NCBI GenBank assembly: GCA_001784555.1 | Contig: MFRM01000002.1 | Coordinates: forward strand, 1 to 37,535 | Reading direction: 5' to 3' | Length of the DNA: 37,535 nt | From: Candidatus Melainabacteria bacterium RIFCSPHIGHO2_02_FULL_34_12 | GTDB taxonomy: Bacteria; Cyanobacteriota; Vampirovibrionia; 2-02-FULL-35-15 | Part shown: positions 24,621 through 33,366 of the stretch, one piece after another | Layout of the letters: every line of letters begins with the position of its first letter | Numbering within the stretch: position 1 is the stretch's first letter | Made by a program: the position numbers and the translations under genes | Notes under the pieces: generated by a model | Databases searched by the model: none | Told to the model about the DNA's origin: nothing | What the model saw: the letters and a program-made list of their open reading frames with translations, nothing else

Positions 24621-25868
24621 TCATCCCCCTACAGGATTTAATTTCTTACATGCTCCTACTTTAAAATAATCGAATGCTTTCTTTAATGCTTCTATAAACA
24701 AATCAATTTCTTCTTTTGTATTATAAAAATAAAAACTTGCTCTGGCAGTTGCTGAAACATTTAATCTTTTCATTAGTGGCTGCGCACAATGATGTCCGGC
24801 TCTTATGGCAACTCCATATTGATCAACAATAGTTGCTATGTCATGAGGATGAACAAGTGGATTACTGAATGTGACAATTCCTGTTCCACTGGAATTGTAA
24901 ATCTTTAAAAAATCAAATTGTTTTAATTTACTTAAACAATATTCAGTCAACCCACATTCATACTTATAAATATTTTCAATTCCAAGACTTTCTATGTAAT
25001 CGATTGCTGTTCCAAATGCTATAACATCAGCAATATTTGGTGTACCAGCTTCAAATTTCCAGGGAACATCATTTGGTGTAAATCCTTCAAATGTGACTTT
25101 TCTAATCATTTCACCACCACCTAAAAATGGAGGCATCTTTTCAAGAAGTTCTTTTTTTCCGACTAACACTCCCACACCTGTAGGTCCACACATTTTATGT
25201 GATGAAAATACAAGAAAATCACATCCCAAATCTTGAAAATCTACCTTCATGTGAGGAACAGATTGGGCAGCGTCAATAATTAATATTGATCCGTTATTTT
25301 TTGCAATTTGTGCAATTCTCTTAATGTCATTTACCGTACCTAAAACGTTTGACTTATGTGTTATTGAAATTATTTTTGTTTTTTTATTAATTAATTTTTC
25401 AAGAGCAGAATAATCCAATTCATAATTTTTAGTAATTGGAATAAATTTAACTGTTATTTTTTTTCTATCCCTTAACAAATACCATGGAATAATGTTTGAA
25501 TGATGCTCCATCTCTGAAATTAAGACCTCATCTCCTTCTTCTAATGATTCACCCAGGCTGTAAGCCAGCAGATTAATTGACTCTGTGGTATTTCGAGTAA
25601 ATATCACCTCATCATTTTTTGTAGCACCTACAAAATCTCTGACTTTTTCACGTACTTTTTCATATGCCTCAGTTGCTTCTTCAGCCAGCTTATGAACTCC
25701 TCTATGAATATTTGCATTGTAATTTTCATAGTAATTTACAAGAGAATCAATAACCACTTGAGGTTTTTGAGTAGTAGCTGCATTGTCAAAATAAACAAGA
25801 GTCTTACCAGCCCAAATCTTGCGATTTAGAATTTTAAAGTCTTTTCGGATTTTTTTTGTGTCTAGCAT
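24621..25868 (-). CDS. sufS: Cysteine desulfurase SufS
   Basis: PLP enzyme (class V aminotransferase fold, group II) that removes sulfur from cysteine for Fe-S assembly. About 415 residues from ATG 25868, which has AGGG six bases ahead. The upstream ATG at 25910 lies in a palindromic repeat and adds a spurious MCLPKRNRHESGKT leader. Motifs: YFDNAATTQKPQVV, FTRNTTESINLLAYSLG, SEMEHHSNIIPWYLL, ILIIDAAQSVPHMKVD, VFSSHKMCGPTGVGVLVG (PLP Lys), and RAGHHCAQPLMKRL with the catalytic Cys. It has the ordinary SufS architecture. Confidence 0.96.
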   Translation of the reverse strand: MLDTKKIRKDFKILNRKIWAGKTLVYFDNAATTQKPQVVIDSLVNYYENYNANIHRGVHKLAEEATEAYEKVREKVRDFVGATKNDEVIFTRNTTESINLLAYSLGESLEEGDEVLISEMEHHSNIIPWYLLRDRKKITVKFIPITKNYELDYSALEKLINKKTKIISITHKSNVLGTVNDIKRIAQIAKNNGSILIIDAAQSVPHMKVDFQDLGCDFLVFSSHKMCGPTGVGVLVGKKELLEKMPPFLGGGEMIRKVTFEGFTPNDVPWKFEAGTPNIADVIAFGTAIDYIESLGIENIYKYECGLTEYCLSKLKQFDFLKIYNSSGTGIVTFSNPLVHPHDIATIVDQYGVAIRAGHHCAQPLMKRLNVSATARASFYFYNTKEEIDLFIEALKKAFDYFKVGACKKLNPVGG

Positions 25869-25898
25869 TGTTTTCCCTGATTCATGCCTGTTTCTTTT

Positions 25899-25925
25899 GG
25901 GCAGACACATAGGTCTGCCCTTACA
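25899..25925. repeat. GGGC...GCCCTTACA palindrome between the Rieske gene and sufS
   Basis: GGGCAGAC and GTCTGCCC arms are perfect around a 6-base centre, followed by TTACA. It is a sister of the elements at 21780, 24109 and 31005. Confidence 0.75.
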
Positions 25926-26243
25926 TCAATCTATCGATATTTCTAGTTCGTCACCGTTGACATTGACATGATACGTTTTTATCGGTGCCACTGCAGGCAT
26001 CTTTTTTGCTTCACCTGTTCGAACATCAAATCGTGCCCCATGTCTGGGACATTGAAGCTGACAGTTTTCTAGCAGTTCTCCCACTACTGAAACAAGAACA
26101 CCCTCATCATGAGAGCAAATATCTTCCACTGCAAAATATTCACCGTCAATATTACAAACCACAATCTTCTCATCTCCTAAATCATAAGACTTAGCTTCGC
26201 CTGGTTTTATATCAGATTTTTTAATTGTGGTTTTCATAATCAT
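25926..26243 (-). CDS. Rieske-type [2Fe-2S] ferredoxin
   Basis: Small soluble Rieske protein of 105 residues, like the non-haem-iron-oxygenase ferredoxin subunits. The cluster motifs are CSHDEGVLV (C-x-H) and CPRHGARFD (C-x-x-H), with the family ending GEAKKMPAVAPIKTYHVNVNGDELEI. It lies between sufD and sufS, its ATG 3 bases after the sufD stop, so it belongs to the suf unit. Rieske genes occur in actinobacterial suf operons too. It probably donates electrons during cluster assembly; that role is inference. The second ATG at 26237 is an equally possible start. Confidence 0.93.
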   Translation of the reverse strand: MIMKTTIKKSDIKPGEAKSYDLGDEKIVVCNIDGEYFAVEDICSHDEGVLVSVVGELLENCQLQCPRHGARFDVRTGEAKKMPAVAPIKTYHVNVNGDELEISID

Positions 26244-26245
26244 TG

Positions 26246-27499
26246 CTAAATACTCTCTAATTTAAATTTTATCTTTTCAACAATTTTTTGCTTAAGATCC
26301 TCGTGAGGTATTTTTGATATGGTGGGTTCAAGGAAACCTTCTATTATTATCTTTTCAGCTTCTTTCTGTTCTAAACCACGTGACATCAAATAATAGATTT
26401 GGTCTTTATCTACCTGACCTACAGTAACCCCATGACTACATCTGATTACATCATTTGTAAGTATTTCCAGCTCAGGAATTGACTCAGCCCTTGCATTTTC
26501 AGATAAAAGTAAATTTCTATTTTCCTGATGTGCATCACTTTTAGATGCCTCATGAGCAATTTTTAAATTTCCAGTATATGCGGAACGGGATTTATCTTTT
26601 AAAGCTACTCTGAAGTCAAGAGATGATCTGGTATGTGGTGCAATATGACTTAAAGCAGTATGATGATCAAATTTTTGAATACCATCTCCAAGAACAATAC
26701 CATGTGTAGTTATTCCACTACTATATCCGTTTAATTCAGCTCTTAGATCTGCCTTTGAGATTTTAGCTCCAAGTGCTACTATTAAATTATTAAATTCAGC
26801 ATGTTCTTCTAGATTTACACTTTGAGAAAAATGATGAATGGCATTTTTATCATGATTTTGAATATTTAAGTATTCTAGTTTTGCACCTTTAGATAAAAAC
26901 ACTTCCATAACAACATTTGAAAGTAAATTACCAGTCATTTTCATTTCAGAGCTTATTTCATCAATTAAAGTTAACTGAGCACCTTCTTCAAGCACAACAA
27001 GGATCCTAAGTCCATGATATTTATCTTTATTGAATTTTAATATCTTAACTATTATTGGTTCATTTAATTTTACGTTTTTAGGGACATGTAAATAATATCC
27101 ACCAGACCAAATTGCCTGATTTAAGGAATTGATTCTATTAGGATTTTCTTTATATAACTTACTAATACCAAATGTGTTTTTAAATCCTTCATCTTTTAAA
27201 GTACTTTGTGAGGATAGTTCTGACAATAAAACTTTATTGTTTTTTGCTTCGTCATTAATAAGAAATGTACAAGGAACAGATTCAAAGTTTATATCTCTCT
27301 CATTTAATTCAAAATCAACAGGATCAGAATATCTCCATAAATGCTCTACTCTTGACGGCAAAGACATCGAGAGATATTCTTTCCAGGAATTTAATCTTTT
27401 TTCTTTTAGCCATTCAGGCTCTTCATTTAATTTTGAAATTTCTTTAATAGTTTCCAATGGATTTAAAACTTTTTCAGGTTTTGTTTGTATCGTAGTCAT
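26246..27499 (-). CDS. sufD: SufD, Fe-S scaffold complex subunit
   Basis: Subunit of the SufBC2D scaffold. From ATG 27499 it has 417 residues. An in-frame GTG at 27523 would add eight residues, and neither has a strong ribosome-binding site. The beta-helix core region HHFSQSVNLEEHAEFNNLI ... SDAHQENRNLLLSENARAESIPELEI is typical. The C-terminal IRCSHGVTVGQVDKDQIYYLMSRGL contains the SufD-specific Cys-Ser-His-Gly whose His is important for cluster assembly in E. coli SufD. It is followed directly by the Rieske gene. Confidence 0.95.
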   Translation of the reverse strand: MTTIQTKPEKVLNPLETIKEISKLNEEPEWLKEKRLNSWKEYLSMSLPSRVEHLWRYSDPVDFELNERDINFESVPCTFLINDEAKNNKVLLSELSSQSTLKDEGFKNTFGISKLYKENPNRINSLNQAIWSGGYYLHVPKNVKLNEPIIVKILKFNKDKYHGLRILVVLEEGAQLTLIDEISSEMKMTGNLLSNVVMEVFLSKGAKLEYLNIQNHDKNAIHHFSQSVNLEEHAEFNNLIVALGAKISKADLRAELNGYSSGITTHGIVLGDGIQKFDHHTALSHIAPHTRSSLDFRVALKDKSRSAYTGNLKIAHEASKSDAHQENRNLLLSENARAESIPELEILTNDVIRCSHGVTVGQVDKDQIYYLMSRGLEQKEAEKIIIEGFLEPTISKIPHEDLKQKIVEKIKFKLESI

Positions 27500-27540
27500 T
27501 TTGTTGCTGATTCGCCATATCACCCTTTCTCGGGGTCATT

Positions 27541-28941
27541 CTATCCTATTGCACCTTCCATCTCAATCTCAATTAAACGATTCAGCTCAACTGCATATTC
27601 CATAGGAAGCTCTTTTACAAAGACTTCCATAAATCCGTTAACAATCATAAGTTTTGCCTGCTCTTCTGAAATACCACGGCTCATAAGATAAAAAAGTTTT
27701 TCATCCTCAATTTTACTTACCGTAGCTTCATGTTCAATCTGAACACCTTTTTCATCTATCTCCATGGTCGGATAGGTATCTGAACGGGAATGTTCATCCA
27801 GCATTAATGCATCACATTTAATTGTAGATTTAACACCCGTGGCACCTTTATGAACCTTTATTAATCCTCTGTAACTTGCTCTGCCGCCATTTCTAGAAAT
27901 TGATTTTGAAATAATAACTGAGGTAGTGTTTTTAGCAGCATGAATAATTTTTGCACCTGCATCCTGATGCTGATCACTTCCGCTTGCCAGTGCAACTGAA
28001 ACGACTTCACCATGCGCTCTTTCGCCGATAAGATAAATCGACGGATACTTCATGGTAAGTTTTGAACCCATATTTCCGTCCAGCCACTCAACTACAGCTC
28101 CTTCATGTGCAACTGCTCTTTTTGTAACTAGGTTATAAACATTTTTTGACCAGTTTTGAATAGTGGTATAACGTATTTTTGCATTTTTTAATGCAATAAG
28201 TTCTACTACTGCAGAGTGGAGAGAATCAGAACTGTAAGTCGGTGCAGTACATCCTTCTATATAATGAACAGAACTTCCTTCATCTGCAATTATGAGAGTT
28301 CTTTCAAACTGTCCCATGTTTTCAGTGTTAATTCGAAAGTATGCCTGCAGAGGTATTTCAACCTGCGTGTTTGGAGGGATGTAAATAAATGAACCGCCTG
28401 ACCAGACTGCACTGTTTAAAGCAGCAAATTTATTATCCTCCGGAGGTATGATAGTAGCAAAGTATTTTTTTACAATTTCAGGGTGGTCACGTAATCCACT
28501 GTCCATATCAAAGAAAAGAACTCCAAGTTTTTCTAAGTCTTCCCTGAGGGAGTGATAAATAACTTCAGATTCATACTGTGCAGAAACACCTGCAAGAAAT
28601 TTTCTTTCAGCTTCTGGTATTCCAAGTCTGTCAAATGTATTTTTAATTTCTTTTGGTACATCTTCCCATGTTTTTCCTCTTTTTTCCATAGGCTTTACAT
28701 AATAAAATATGTTTTCAAAATCTATTTCATTTAAAAGTTTTGTGTCTCCCCACTTAGGCATTGGCTTGCTAAAAAAGATTTCAAGTGATCTTAGCCTAAA
28801 CTCAGTCATCCATGCAGGTTCTTTTTTCATCTTAGAAATGCTCACTACAAGTTCTTTTGTAAGCCCGCGTCCTGATTTAAAAGCATAATTTTCAGGATCA
28901 TGAAAACCATATTGATATTCTTGATTTAATTCCATTGCCAT
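27541..28941 (-). CDS. sufB: SufB, Fe-S scaffold complex subunit
   Basis: Core scaffold subunit of SufBC2D, 466 residues, the usual length. Family blocks: [24 protein letters not shown] at the N-terminus, [77 protein letters not shown] and HDAG-like [17 protein letters not shown]. The [22 protein letters not shown] ending is diagnostic of SufB rather than SufD. The start at 28941 has AGGG at good spacing. It lies 10 bases after sufC. Confidence 0.97.
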   Translation of the reverse strand: MAMELNQEYQYGFHDPENYAFKSGRGLTKELVVSISKMKKEPAWMTEFRLRSLEIFFSKPMPKWGDTKLLNEIDFENIFYYVKPMEKRGKTWEDVPKEIKNTFDRLGIPEAERKFLAGVSAQYESEVIYHSLREDLEKLGVLFFDMDSGLRDHPEIVKKYFATIIPPEDNKFAALNSAVWSGGSFIYIPPNTQVEIPLQAYFRINTENMGQFERTLIIADEGSSVHYIEGCTAPTYSSDSLHSAVVELIALKNAKIRYTTIQNWSKNVYNLVTKRAVAHEGAVVEWLDGNMGSKLTMKYPSIYLIGERAHGEVVSVALASGSDQHQDAGAKIIHAAKNTTSVIISKSISRNGGRASYRGLIKVHKGATGVKSTIKCDALMLDEHSRSDTYPTMEIDEKGVQIEHEATVSKIEDEKLFYLMSRGISEEQAKLMIVNGFMEVFVKELPMEYAVELNRLIEIEMEGAIG

Positions 28942-28951
28942 TTTATTTTCC

Positions 28952-29740
28952 CTATTGTCCTTTCGCCGTTACGCCGGTTCGTCCTATTGCCGGTTCTTTC
29001 TCAGTAAGCCAGTCATATCCTTTACTTTCTAGTTTAAGAGCAAGCTCCGGTCCGCCAGATTCAACAATATTTCCATCTGCAAATACATGGACTTTGTCTG
29101 GTCTGACATAGTCCAGTATTCTTTGATAGTGTGTAATAAGCAATATACCTGTCTGTGGATTTTTCTCTTTAAATTTATTTATGCTATCTGCAACAAGTTT
29201 AAGAGAATCTATATCAAGTCCGGAATCCGGCTCATCCAGAATAGCCAGCTTCGGCTCAAGCATTGCCATCTGTAAAATTTCCATTCGTTTTTTTTCACCG
29301 CCAGAAAAACCCTCATTTATATACCTGGTAGCAAATAAGTGATCAATTTCAAGATCATCCATCTTTTCATACAAGATTTTTCTAAAGTCTCTGGGAGAAA
29401 CAGCGTCACCTTTTATGGCTTTATTTGCCTGTCTTAAAAAATTTGCAACTGTTACTCCAGGAATACTCAGTGGATACTGAAATGCTAGAAATAAACCAAG
29501 TTTTGCCCGTTCATTTGGTTTTAAAGAATTAATTGATTTACCATTAAAAGTTATCTGCCCATTTGAAACTTTATAAGCAGGATGTCCCATAAGCGTATTT
29601 GAAAAAGTACTTTTACCGGAGCCATTACGCCCCATAACAGCATGTACCTCTCCTTCATTCATTTGCAGATTTAGTCCCTGAAGAATTTCCTTTTTATCTA
29701 TTTCAACATGCAGATTTTTAATTTTTAACAGCTCAGTCAT
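28952..29740 (-). CDS. sufC: SufC, ATPase of the Fe-S scaffold complex
   Basis: ABC-type ATPase that drives conformational change in SufBC2D; soluble, with no transporter partner. 262 residues. Walker [10 protein letters not shown] near 37-45, [19 protein letters not shown] signature [14 protein letters not shown], Walker [15 protein letters not shown]. The [16 protein letters not shown] stretch is SufC-typical. AAAGGAG precedes the ATG by 11 bases. The 107-base gap from the regulator gene is the largest within the suf genes and could hold a second promoter, but I could not find a convincing one. Confidence 0.97.
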   Translation of the reverse strand: MTELLKIKNLHVEIDKKEILQGLNLQMNEGEVHAVMGRNGSGKSTFSNTLMGHPAYKVSNGQITFNGKSINSLKPNERAKLGLFLAFQYPLSIPGVTVANFLRQANKAIKGDAVSPRDFRKILYEKMDDLEIDHLFATRYINEGFSGGEKKRMEILQMAMLEPKLAILDEPDSGLDIDSLKLVADSINKFKEKNPQTGILLITHYQRILDYVRPDKVHVFADGNIVESGGPELALKLESKGYDWLTEKEPAIGRTGVTAKGQ

Positions 29741-29847
29741 TTAATTAATTTCTCCTTTAAACATATTCATATCTTATAATACTTGACAGATTTTTCAACA
29801 TTTATATTATTTTAATTTTCTCCTTTTTATACAAATTAATTACGAAA

Positions 29848-30312
29848 TTACGATGCTAAACTTAAATCGTTTTTTAGATATTTAGTCAAAATATCTTCCT
29901 TCTGCATTAAATCTTTAAGAGTGATTTTCTTAAGTATTCCAAATAAAATCTGTGATATAGATAGCCAGACAGATCTTATGGAACAACAACTAATATGAAC
30001 ACATTTAGAATCATTTCCAGTAAATTGCTGGCATGATTCAGTTTCAAATAATTCACCGCTTAAATGTCTTATGACTTCATCTAAATAAATTGTTTCAGGT
30101 AGTTTTGTTAATTTATAACCACCGTTTTTACCTCTGACACTTTCAACAAGATTTGTCTGGCGAAGAACGGTAAGAAGCTTAGCTGCATAATCAGATGAAA
30201 TATGTTCAGCATTTGCAATACCTTCCAGTGATGCAAGTTCACCTTTACTTGTAAGGCGGGCCACCTGTAAAAGGCACCTTAATCCATATTCTTCTTGTGA
30301 GGATATTTTCAT
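29848..30312 (-). CDS. Rrf2-family Fe-S-sensing regulator of the suf genes
   Basis: Winged-helix DNA-binding regulator, about 154 residues from ATG 30312 (MKISSQEEYGLRCLLQVARL, the normal Rrf2 beginning). A TTG 14 codons upstream (30354) is less likely. The recognition region KLLTVLRQTNLVESVRGKNGGYKL is typical. The Fe-S-binding loop supplies ESCQQFTGNDSKCVHISCC with several cysteines, followed by IRSVWLSI, as in IscR/SufR-like members. It heads the suf unit and lies beside a palindromic divergent promoter, so autoregulation and control of suf and the A-type carrier are likely. IscR versus SufR type cannot be told. Confidence 0.92.
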   Translation of the reverse strand: MKISSQEEYGLRCLLQVARLTSKGELASLEGIANAEHISSDYAAKLLTVLRQTNLVESVRGKNGGYKLTKLPETIYLDEVIRHLSGELFETESCQQFTGNDSKCVHISCCSIRSVWLSISQILFGILKKITLKDLMQKEDILTKYLKNDLSLAS

Positions 30313-30374
30313 TTTCTTTTTTTTCGTAGAACGAGCCAAATCCTTCAAATTCAATTAATCTGGCTTGTTTGATG

Positions 30375-30430
30375 TAATTATACCACAAATCTTGAATAAG
30401 TTGTCAAGATTTAATTTTTGTGGGTATAAT
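30375..30430. promoter_or_regulatory. Back-to-back divergent promoters with overlapping -35 boxes
   Basis: Plus strand: TTGTCA (30401-30406), 18-base spacer, TATAAT (30425-30430), facing the A-type carrier gene. Minus strand: TTGACA (complement of 30402-30407), 19-base spacer, extended TGGTATAAT (-10 at 30377-30382), facing rrf2-suf. Around them AATTATACCACAAATCTTGA (30376-30395) is mirrored by TCAAGATTT and TGTGGGTATAAT, with an ATTTTT-like insertion in the right arm. A dimeric Rrf2 regulator binding this palindrome could control both directions at once. Confidence 0.75.
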
Positions 30431-30490
30431 TAACATATGCAAAGGGTAAGGATGTTAAAGAAATGAAAATTAAACTTACTAGCAAGTATA

Positions 30491-30518
30491 GGATTTGTTC
30501 AATTTATTTGGCAAATCC
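30491..30518. repeat. GGATTTG/CAAATCC inverted repeat in the carrier-gene leader
   Basis: Seven-base perfect arms around a 14-base centre, within the 5' leader of the A-type carrier. The arms match the core of the hairpin at 23653-23682, so it may be a degenerate sister copy. A further small GC-rich hairpin-like stretch, AGCCCGAGCTTGTCGAGGG at 30547-30565, lies just ahead of the gene. Confidence 0.5.
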
Positions 30519-30577
30519 GATCGAGTGAAAAGAATCAGCCAATAGAAGCCCGAGCTTGTCGAGGGCTATATAAAAAG

Positions 30578-30988
30578 ATGAATGCTAAAGAAACAATAGT
30601 AAAACTTAGTTCATCAGCTCTTGAAGAGTTGAAAAAACTAGTTCAAAAAGAAGCAAATAATCCTGACGGTGTTCGCTTAAGCTTACTTGCAGGCGGCTGT
30701 TCAGGGCTTTCATACCATATGGAATTTGATAAGAAAAAAGAAAACGATCTTATAGATGAATATGGAGAAATAAAAGTTTTAATTGATCCAAAAAGTGCAC
30801 TTTATTTGCATGGAGTAATGCTGGATTATCAAGGCGGACTTACAGGAAGAGGTTTTGTTTTTGCAAATCCGAACGCTGCAAAATCCTGCGGCTGCGGTAC
30901 CTCTTTTTCAGTAGGCGATAAAGATGTAACTTTAGAATTTAAACAAAATACAAATTCAAACGTTTGTCCAAGTACACAGCAAAAATAA
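30578..30988 (+). CDS. A-type iron-sulfur carrier (IscA/SufA/ErpA family)
   Basis: Carries Fe-S clusters from the SUF scaffold to target enzymes. 136 residues. The three conserved cysteines are in LLAGGCSGLSYHMEFD and in the C-terminal SCGCGTSFSV (C-G-C). LDYQGGLTGRGFVFANPNA is also diagnostic. A tail of about 25 residues after the CGC motif (DKDVTLEFKQNTNSNVCPSTQQK) with an extra Cys is longer than usual. It diverges from the rrf2-suf unit and shares its promoter region. GAGGG 12 bases upstream is a weak ribosome-binding site. ErpA, SufA and IscA cannot be separated by sequence alone. Confidence 0.95.
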   Translation: MNAKETIVKLSSSALEELKKLVQKEANNPDGVRLSLLAGGCSGLSYHMEFDKKKENDLIDEYGEIKVLIDPKSALYLHGVMLDYQGGLTGRGFVFANPNAAKSCGCGTSFSVGDKDVTLEFKQNTNSNVCPSTQQK

Positions 30989-31004
30989 TAATTAATTCAC
31001 GTTG

Positions 31005-31036
31005 TTGTAGGGGCGTTTTGCAGAATGCCCTTACAA
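31005..31036. repeat. TTGTAGGGGC...GCCCTTACAA palindrome after the carrier gene
   Basis: Ten-base arms with one mismatch around a 12-base centre. It is the most complete member of the family seen at 21780, 24109 and 25899. No T-run follows, so terminator function is doubtful. Confidence 0.7.
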
Positions 31037-31129
31037 ATGTTTAATATCGCTGTATTTTTACCATCTGCAACAAAATAACGAAATCACAGTCATAAATTGC
31101 GAAAGCTATATATTTTAAGCTTTTAAACA

Positions 31130-31621
31130 ATGCCAAAACAAATCGCAATAAATGCAATTAAATTTAATCTTGTGTTTTCTCTTATGTTTTTTTTAATGCC
31201 TGGCTGTTTGGCTTCTTCAACTAATTCTCCAATTCAAACAATAAATAAAAATATTCATGCAATTGTTTCCGGGAGAATAATAAATAAAAAAGTTGTTAAA
31301 TCAGGAAATCTATATCTCACAGAATATAGATTAAAAATAAAAAATTGGCTATTCAAGAAAAATAATATAAAAACCTCAAAGTATATAACATTAAAAGTCC
31401 TCGGCGCTGACTTAGAAAAAGAAGGAATAATAATCAAAGCCTCCACTTCACCGGATTTTATTCCTATGCACAAAGATGCAATCTTCTTATTAACTCAAAA
31501 TAAAAAAACACAAAAAAACGTTTTTACTCTGTCAAAAAACAGCATTATCTATGACGATAATTCGTTCTCATTAAAACCAAAAGACATTCAGGTCTTATTT
31601 AAAAAGATTGAGGATATGTAA
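31130..31621 (+). CDS. Small exported protein of unknown function
   Basis: 163 residues with an N-terminal membrane/signal segment (INAIKFNLVFSLMFFLMPGCLASS). The MPGC could be a weak lipobox (not a good match), otherwise cleavage after LAS. The mature part is rich in beta strand: IHAIVSGRIINKKVV, LYLTEYRLKIKNWLF, KYITLKVLGADLEKEGIIIK, DAIFLLTQ. I do not recognise the family. It ends 2 bases before the pseudo-matrixin gene, so the two are probably co-expressed and may act together at the cell surface. Confidence 0.75.
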   Translation: MPKQIAINAIKFNLVFSLMFFLMPGCLASSTNSPIQTINKNIHAIVSGRIINKKVVKSGNLYLTEYRLKIKNWLFKKNNIKTSKYITLKVLGADLEKEGIIIKASTSPDFIPMHKDAIFLLTQNKKTQKNVFTLSKNSIIYDDNSFSLKPKDIQVLFKKIEDM

Positions 31622-31623
31622 TC

Positions 31624-33351
31624 TTGAAAAAGAAAAATAATAATTGGTTGTTTTCATTAATATCTGTTTTTATCTTATTCTTTTGCTGCACGTCAAATAC
31701 TTTTGCTTTTACAAGAATTGTTGATTTAGTGTTTGACGGCATGTCTGTTGAGGCAGATAAACTTGATGAAACACTTGCTACCATTAAACAAAATAAGGCT
31801 AAAAATAAAACTATCTTTGATCCAGCTAAACGTAAGCCTGACAAACTTTTTGTAGTAAAAGCCAGACAAAAAGATCCTCAAAACATACAGCTTGAAATTG
31901 ACACTTCTGGAGTACTTGTTAAAAATGAAAATGATATTCAGGCAAGCATTTCTAATCAAGGATTTTTAGATGCAATCCAAGAATCAGTAAATTTATGGGA
32001 AAGTGTTGATGTTGCTGAGGTAATGTTTGCACCGCTAAAGTTTGCCTCAGGTCAGGCAAATCCTGACGATGGAAGAAATATTATTTCATTTCGTGCAGTA
32101 GAATCACCTGAAGGCGTAGCACAAGGATCAGCATTTGTAAGTATTATTGCTTTTGCAAGAAGTGAAAATGTACTTTTTATGAATAAAGCAATTATGGTAA
32201 AGCCAGGCACTATTCTTGATGCCGATGTTATTTTTGATCCTACAAATGATCCTTGTCTGGCACTTCATACTACAAAAGGAGCATTTAAAACCGGCGGGGA
32301 TGATAGCGTGCCAATCTCTGAGGGAGGCATAGATCCCACTGCTGACCTGTCAACCTGTACAAATATTGGTGCCGGTGATATTACTGACTTTGCTGTCGAA
32401 AGTATTGGAAGTGTTTTAGGACTGGATAATTCACCAATTGCTAGTTCAGCAACCAGCTTTGTAACACAAATCAGAACCCGATATGCACTTACAACAGATG
32501 ATAAAATCGGACTTGCAAATATTTATCCAAATAAAAATACATTGATTAATCATGGTTCTATTGCCGGAAAAGTCTTGCTGAAGAAGAAACCAGTAAGAGG
32601 TGCACATGTTGTTTTAGAAGATTCAACAACAGGTCAACCAATAACCAGCACTATTACAGACATAAATGGGAATTTTTTAATTGCTGCAATTTCTGCTGGA
32701 ATTTATAAAATCTATGCAGAACCATTGGACGGACCCACCAGAAAAAATACATTGGCTAGAAACTTTTTTGGATTTGCTTCACAAATCAACTTTACAACAG
32801 GGACATTACCTTCGGAAATATTAATCAGAAACAAAAAGACCACTAAAGTTACAATAAATGTTCAAGAATTATCTGCGTCAGCATTTAATATAAATTATAT
32901 TGGCACTCCGCTTACAGAATCTGACATAGAAAAAATCGGAGGCGGGTTTTTATTACCAATAATGATCATGGCAGGAGAAACTTTAACTGATGTACAATTT
33001 TGGGGCAGTAACATTAGTAAAGATTTTGGAACACTTTCTGTAAGCGGTTCTGGCATTACAGTAAGTAATGTAACGGATGCCAGTATTCCTATCTCACCAT
33101 TTATCAGATGTTCAGCTTGTGAAGATACTCCAGATACAATGTGTAAAAGAGATCCAAGATGCCCAGCTACAGATGAAATTACTGCTGAGCCAGATCAAAT
33201 ACAAGGAATTACAGCAAATATAACTTGTGCAGCAAGTGCCAGTCCAGGACCAAGAAATATAATTTTCACAGGAAATAAAGTAGATCCCACACATCCAAGT
33301 TTTGGATTAATAGATCAGATCACCGGTGGAATTATAGTTACAGAAGATTAA
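31624..33351 (+). CDS. Secreted matrixin-like protein with degenerate active site
   Basis: 575 residues. The TTG start at 31624 (GAGG 10 bases ahead) is the only one that keeps the signal peptide MKKKNNNWLFSLISVFILFFCCTSNTFA. The first half resembles zinc-dependent matrixins (LWESVDVAEVMFAPL, DGRNIISFR, GTILDADVIFDPTND, DDKIGLANIYP). At residues 257-271 the site reads AVESIGSVLGLDNSP where active members have A-T-HE-x-x-H-x-x-G-x-x-H. All three zinc His and the Glu are replaced, so it is probably not a protease. Next comes a carboxypeptidase-regulatory-like beta domain (about 311-370, GSIAGKVLLKKKPVRGAHVVLED ... DINGNFLIAAISAGIYKIYAE). A C-terminal beta region follows, with a Cys cluster (CSACEDTPDTMCKRDPRC) near 497-514. 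Confidence 0.82.
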   Translation: MKKKNNNWLFSLISVFILFFCCTSNTFAFTRIVDLVFDGMSVEADKLDETLATIKQNKAKNKTIFDPAKRKPDKLFVVKARQKDPQNIQLEIDTSGVLVKNENDIQASISNQGFLDAIQESVNLWESVDVAEVMFAPLKFASGQANPDDGRNIISFRAVESPEGVAQGSAFVSIIAFARSENVLFMNKAIMVKPGTILDADVIFDPTNDPCLALHTTKGAFKTGGDDSVPISEGGIDPTADLSTCTNIGAGDITDFAVESIGSVLGLDNSPIASSATSFVTQIRTRYALTTDDKIGLANIYPNKNTLINHGSIAGKVLLKKKPVRGAHVVLEDSTTGQPITSTITDINGNFLIAAISAGIYKIYAEPLDGPTRKNTLARNFFGFASQINFTTGTLPSEILIRNKKTTKVTINVQELSASAFNINYIGTPLTESDIEKIGGGFLLPIMIMAGETLTDVQFWGSNISKDFGTLSVSGSGITVSNVTDASIPISPFIRCSACEDTPDTMCKRDPRCPATDEITAEPDQIQGITANITCAASASPGPRNIIFTGNKVDPTHPSFGLIDQITGGIIVTED

Positions 33352-33366
33352 TTTTCAATACCGAAA

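Noticed and set aside
29741-29847. Intrinsic promoter between rrf2 and sufC, and a 14-codon frame within it
   Set aside because: TTGAAA and TATAAG are present but only 14 bases apart, and the tiny frame has its Shine-Dalgarno-like sequence too far away.
30464-30529. Short frame of 21 codons starting MKIKLTSKYRICS between the divergent promoter and the A-type carrier gene
   Set aside because: It resembles the first residues of Rrf2 proteins only loosely, has no proper ribosome-binding site and overlaps an inverted repeat; probably leader sequence or a chance frame.
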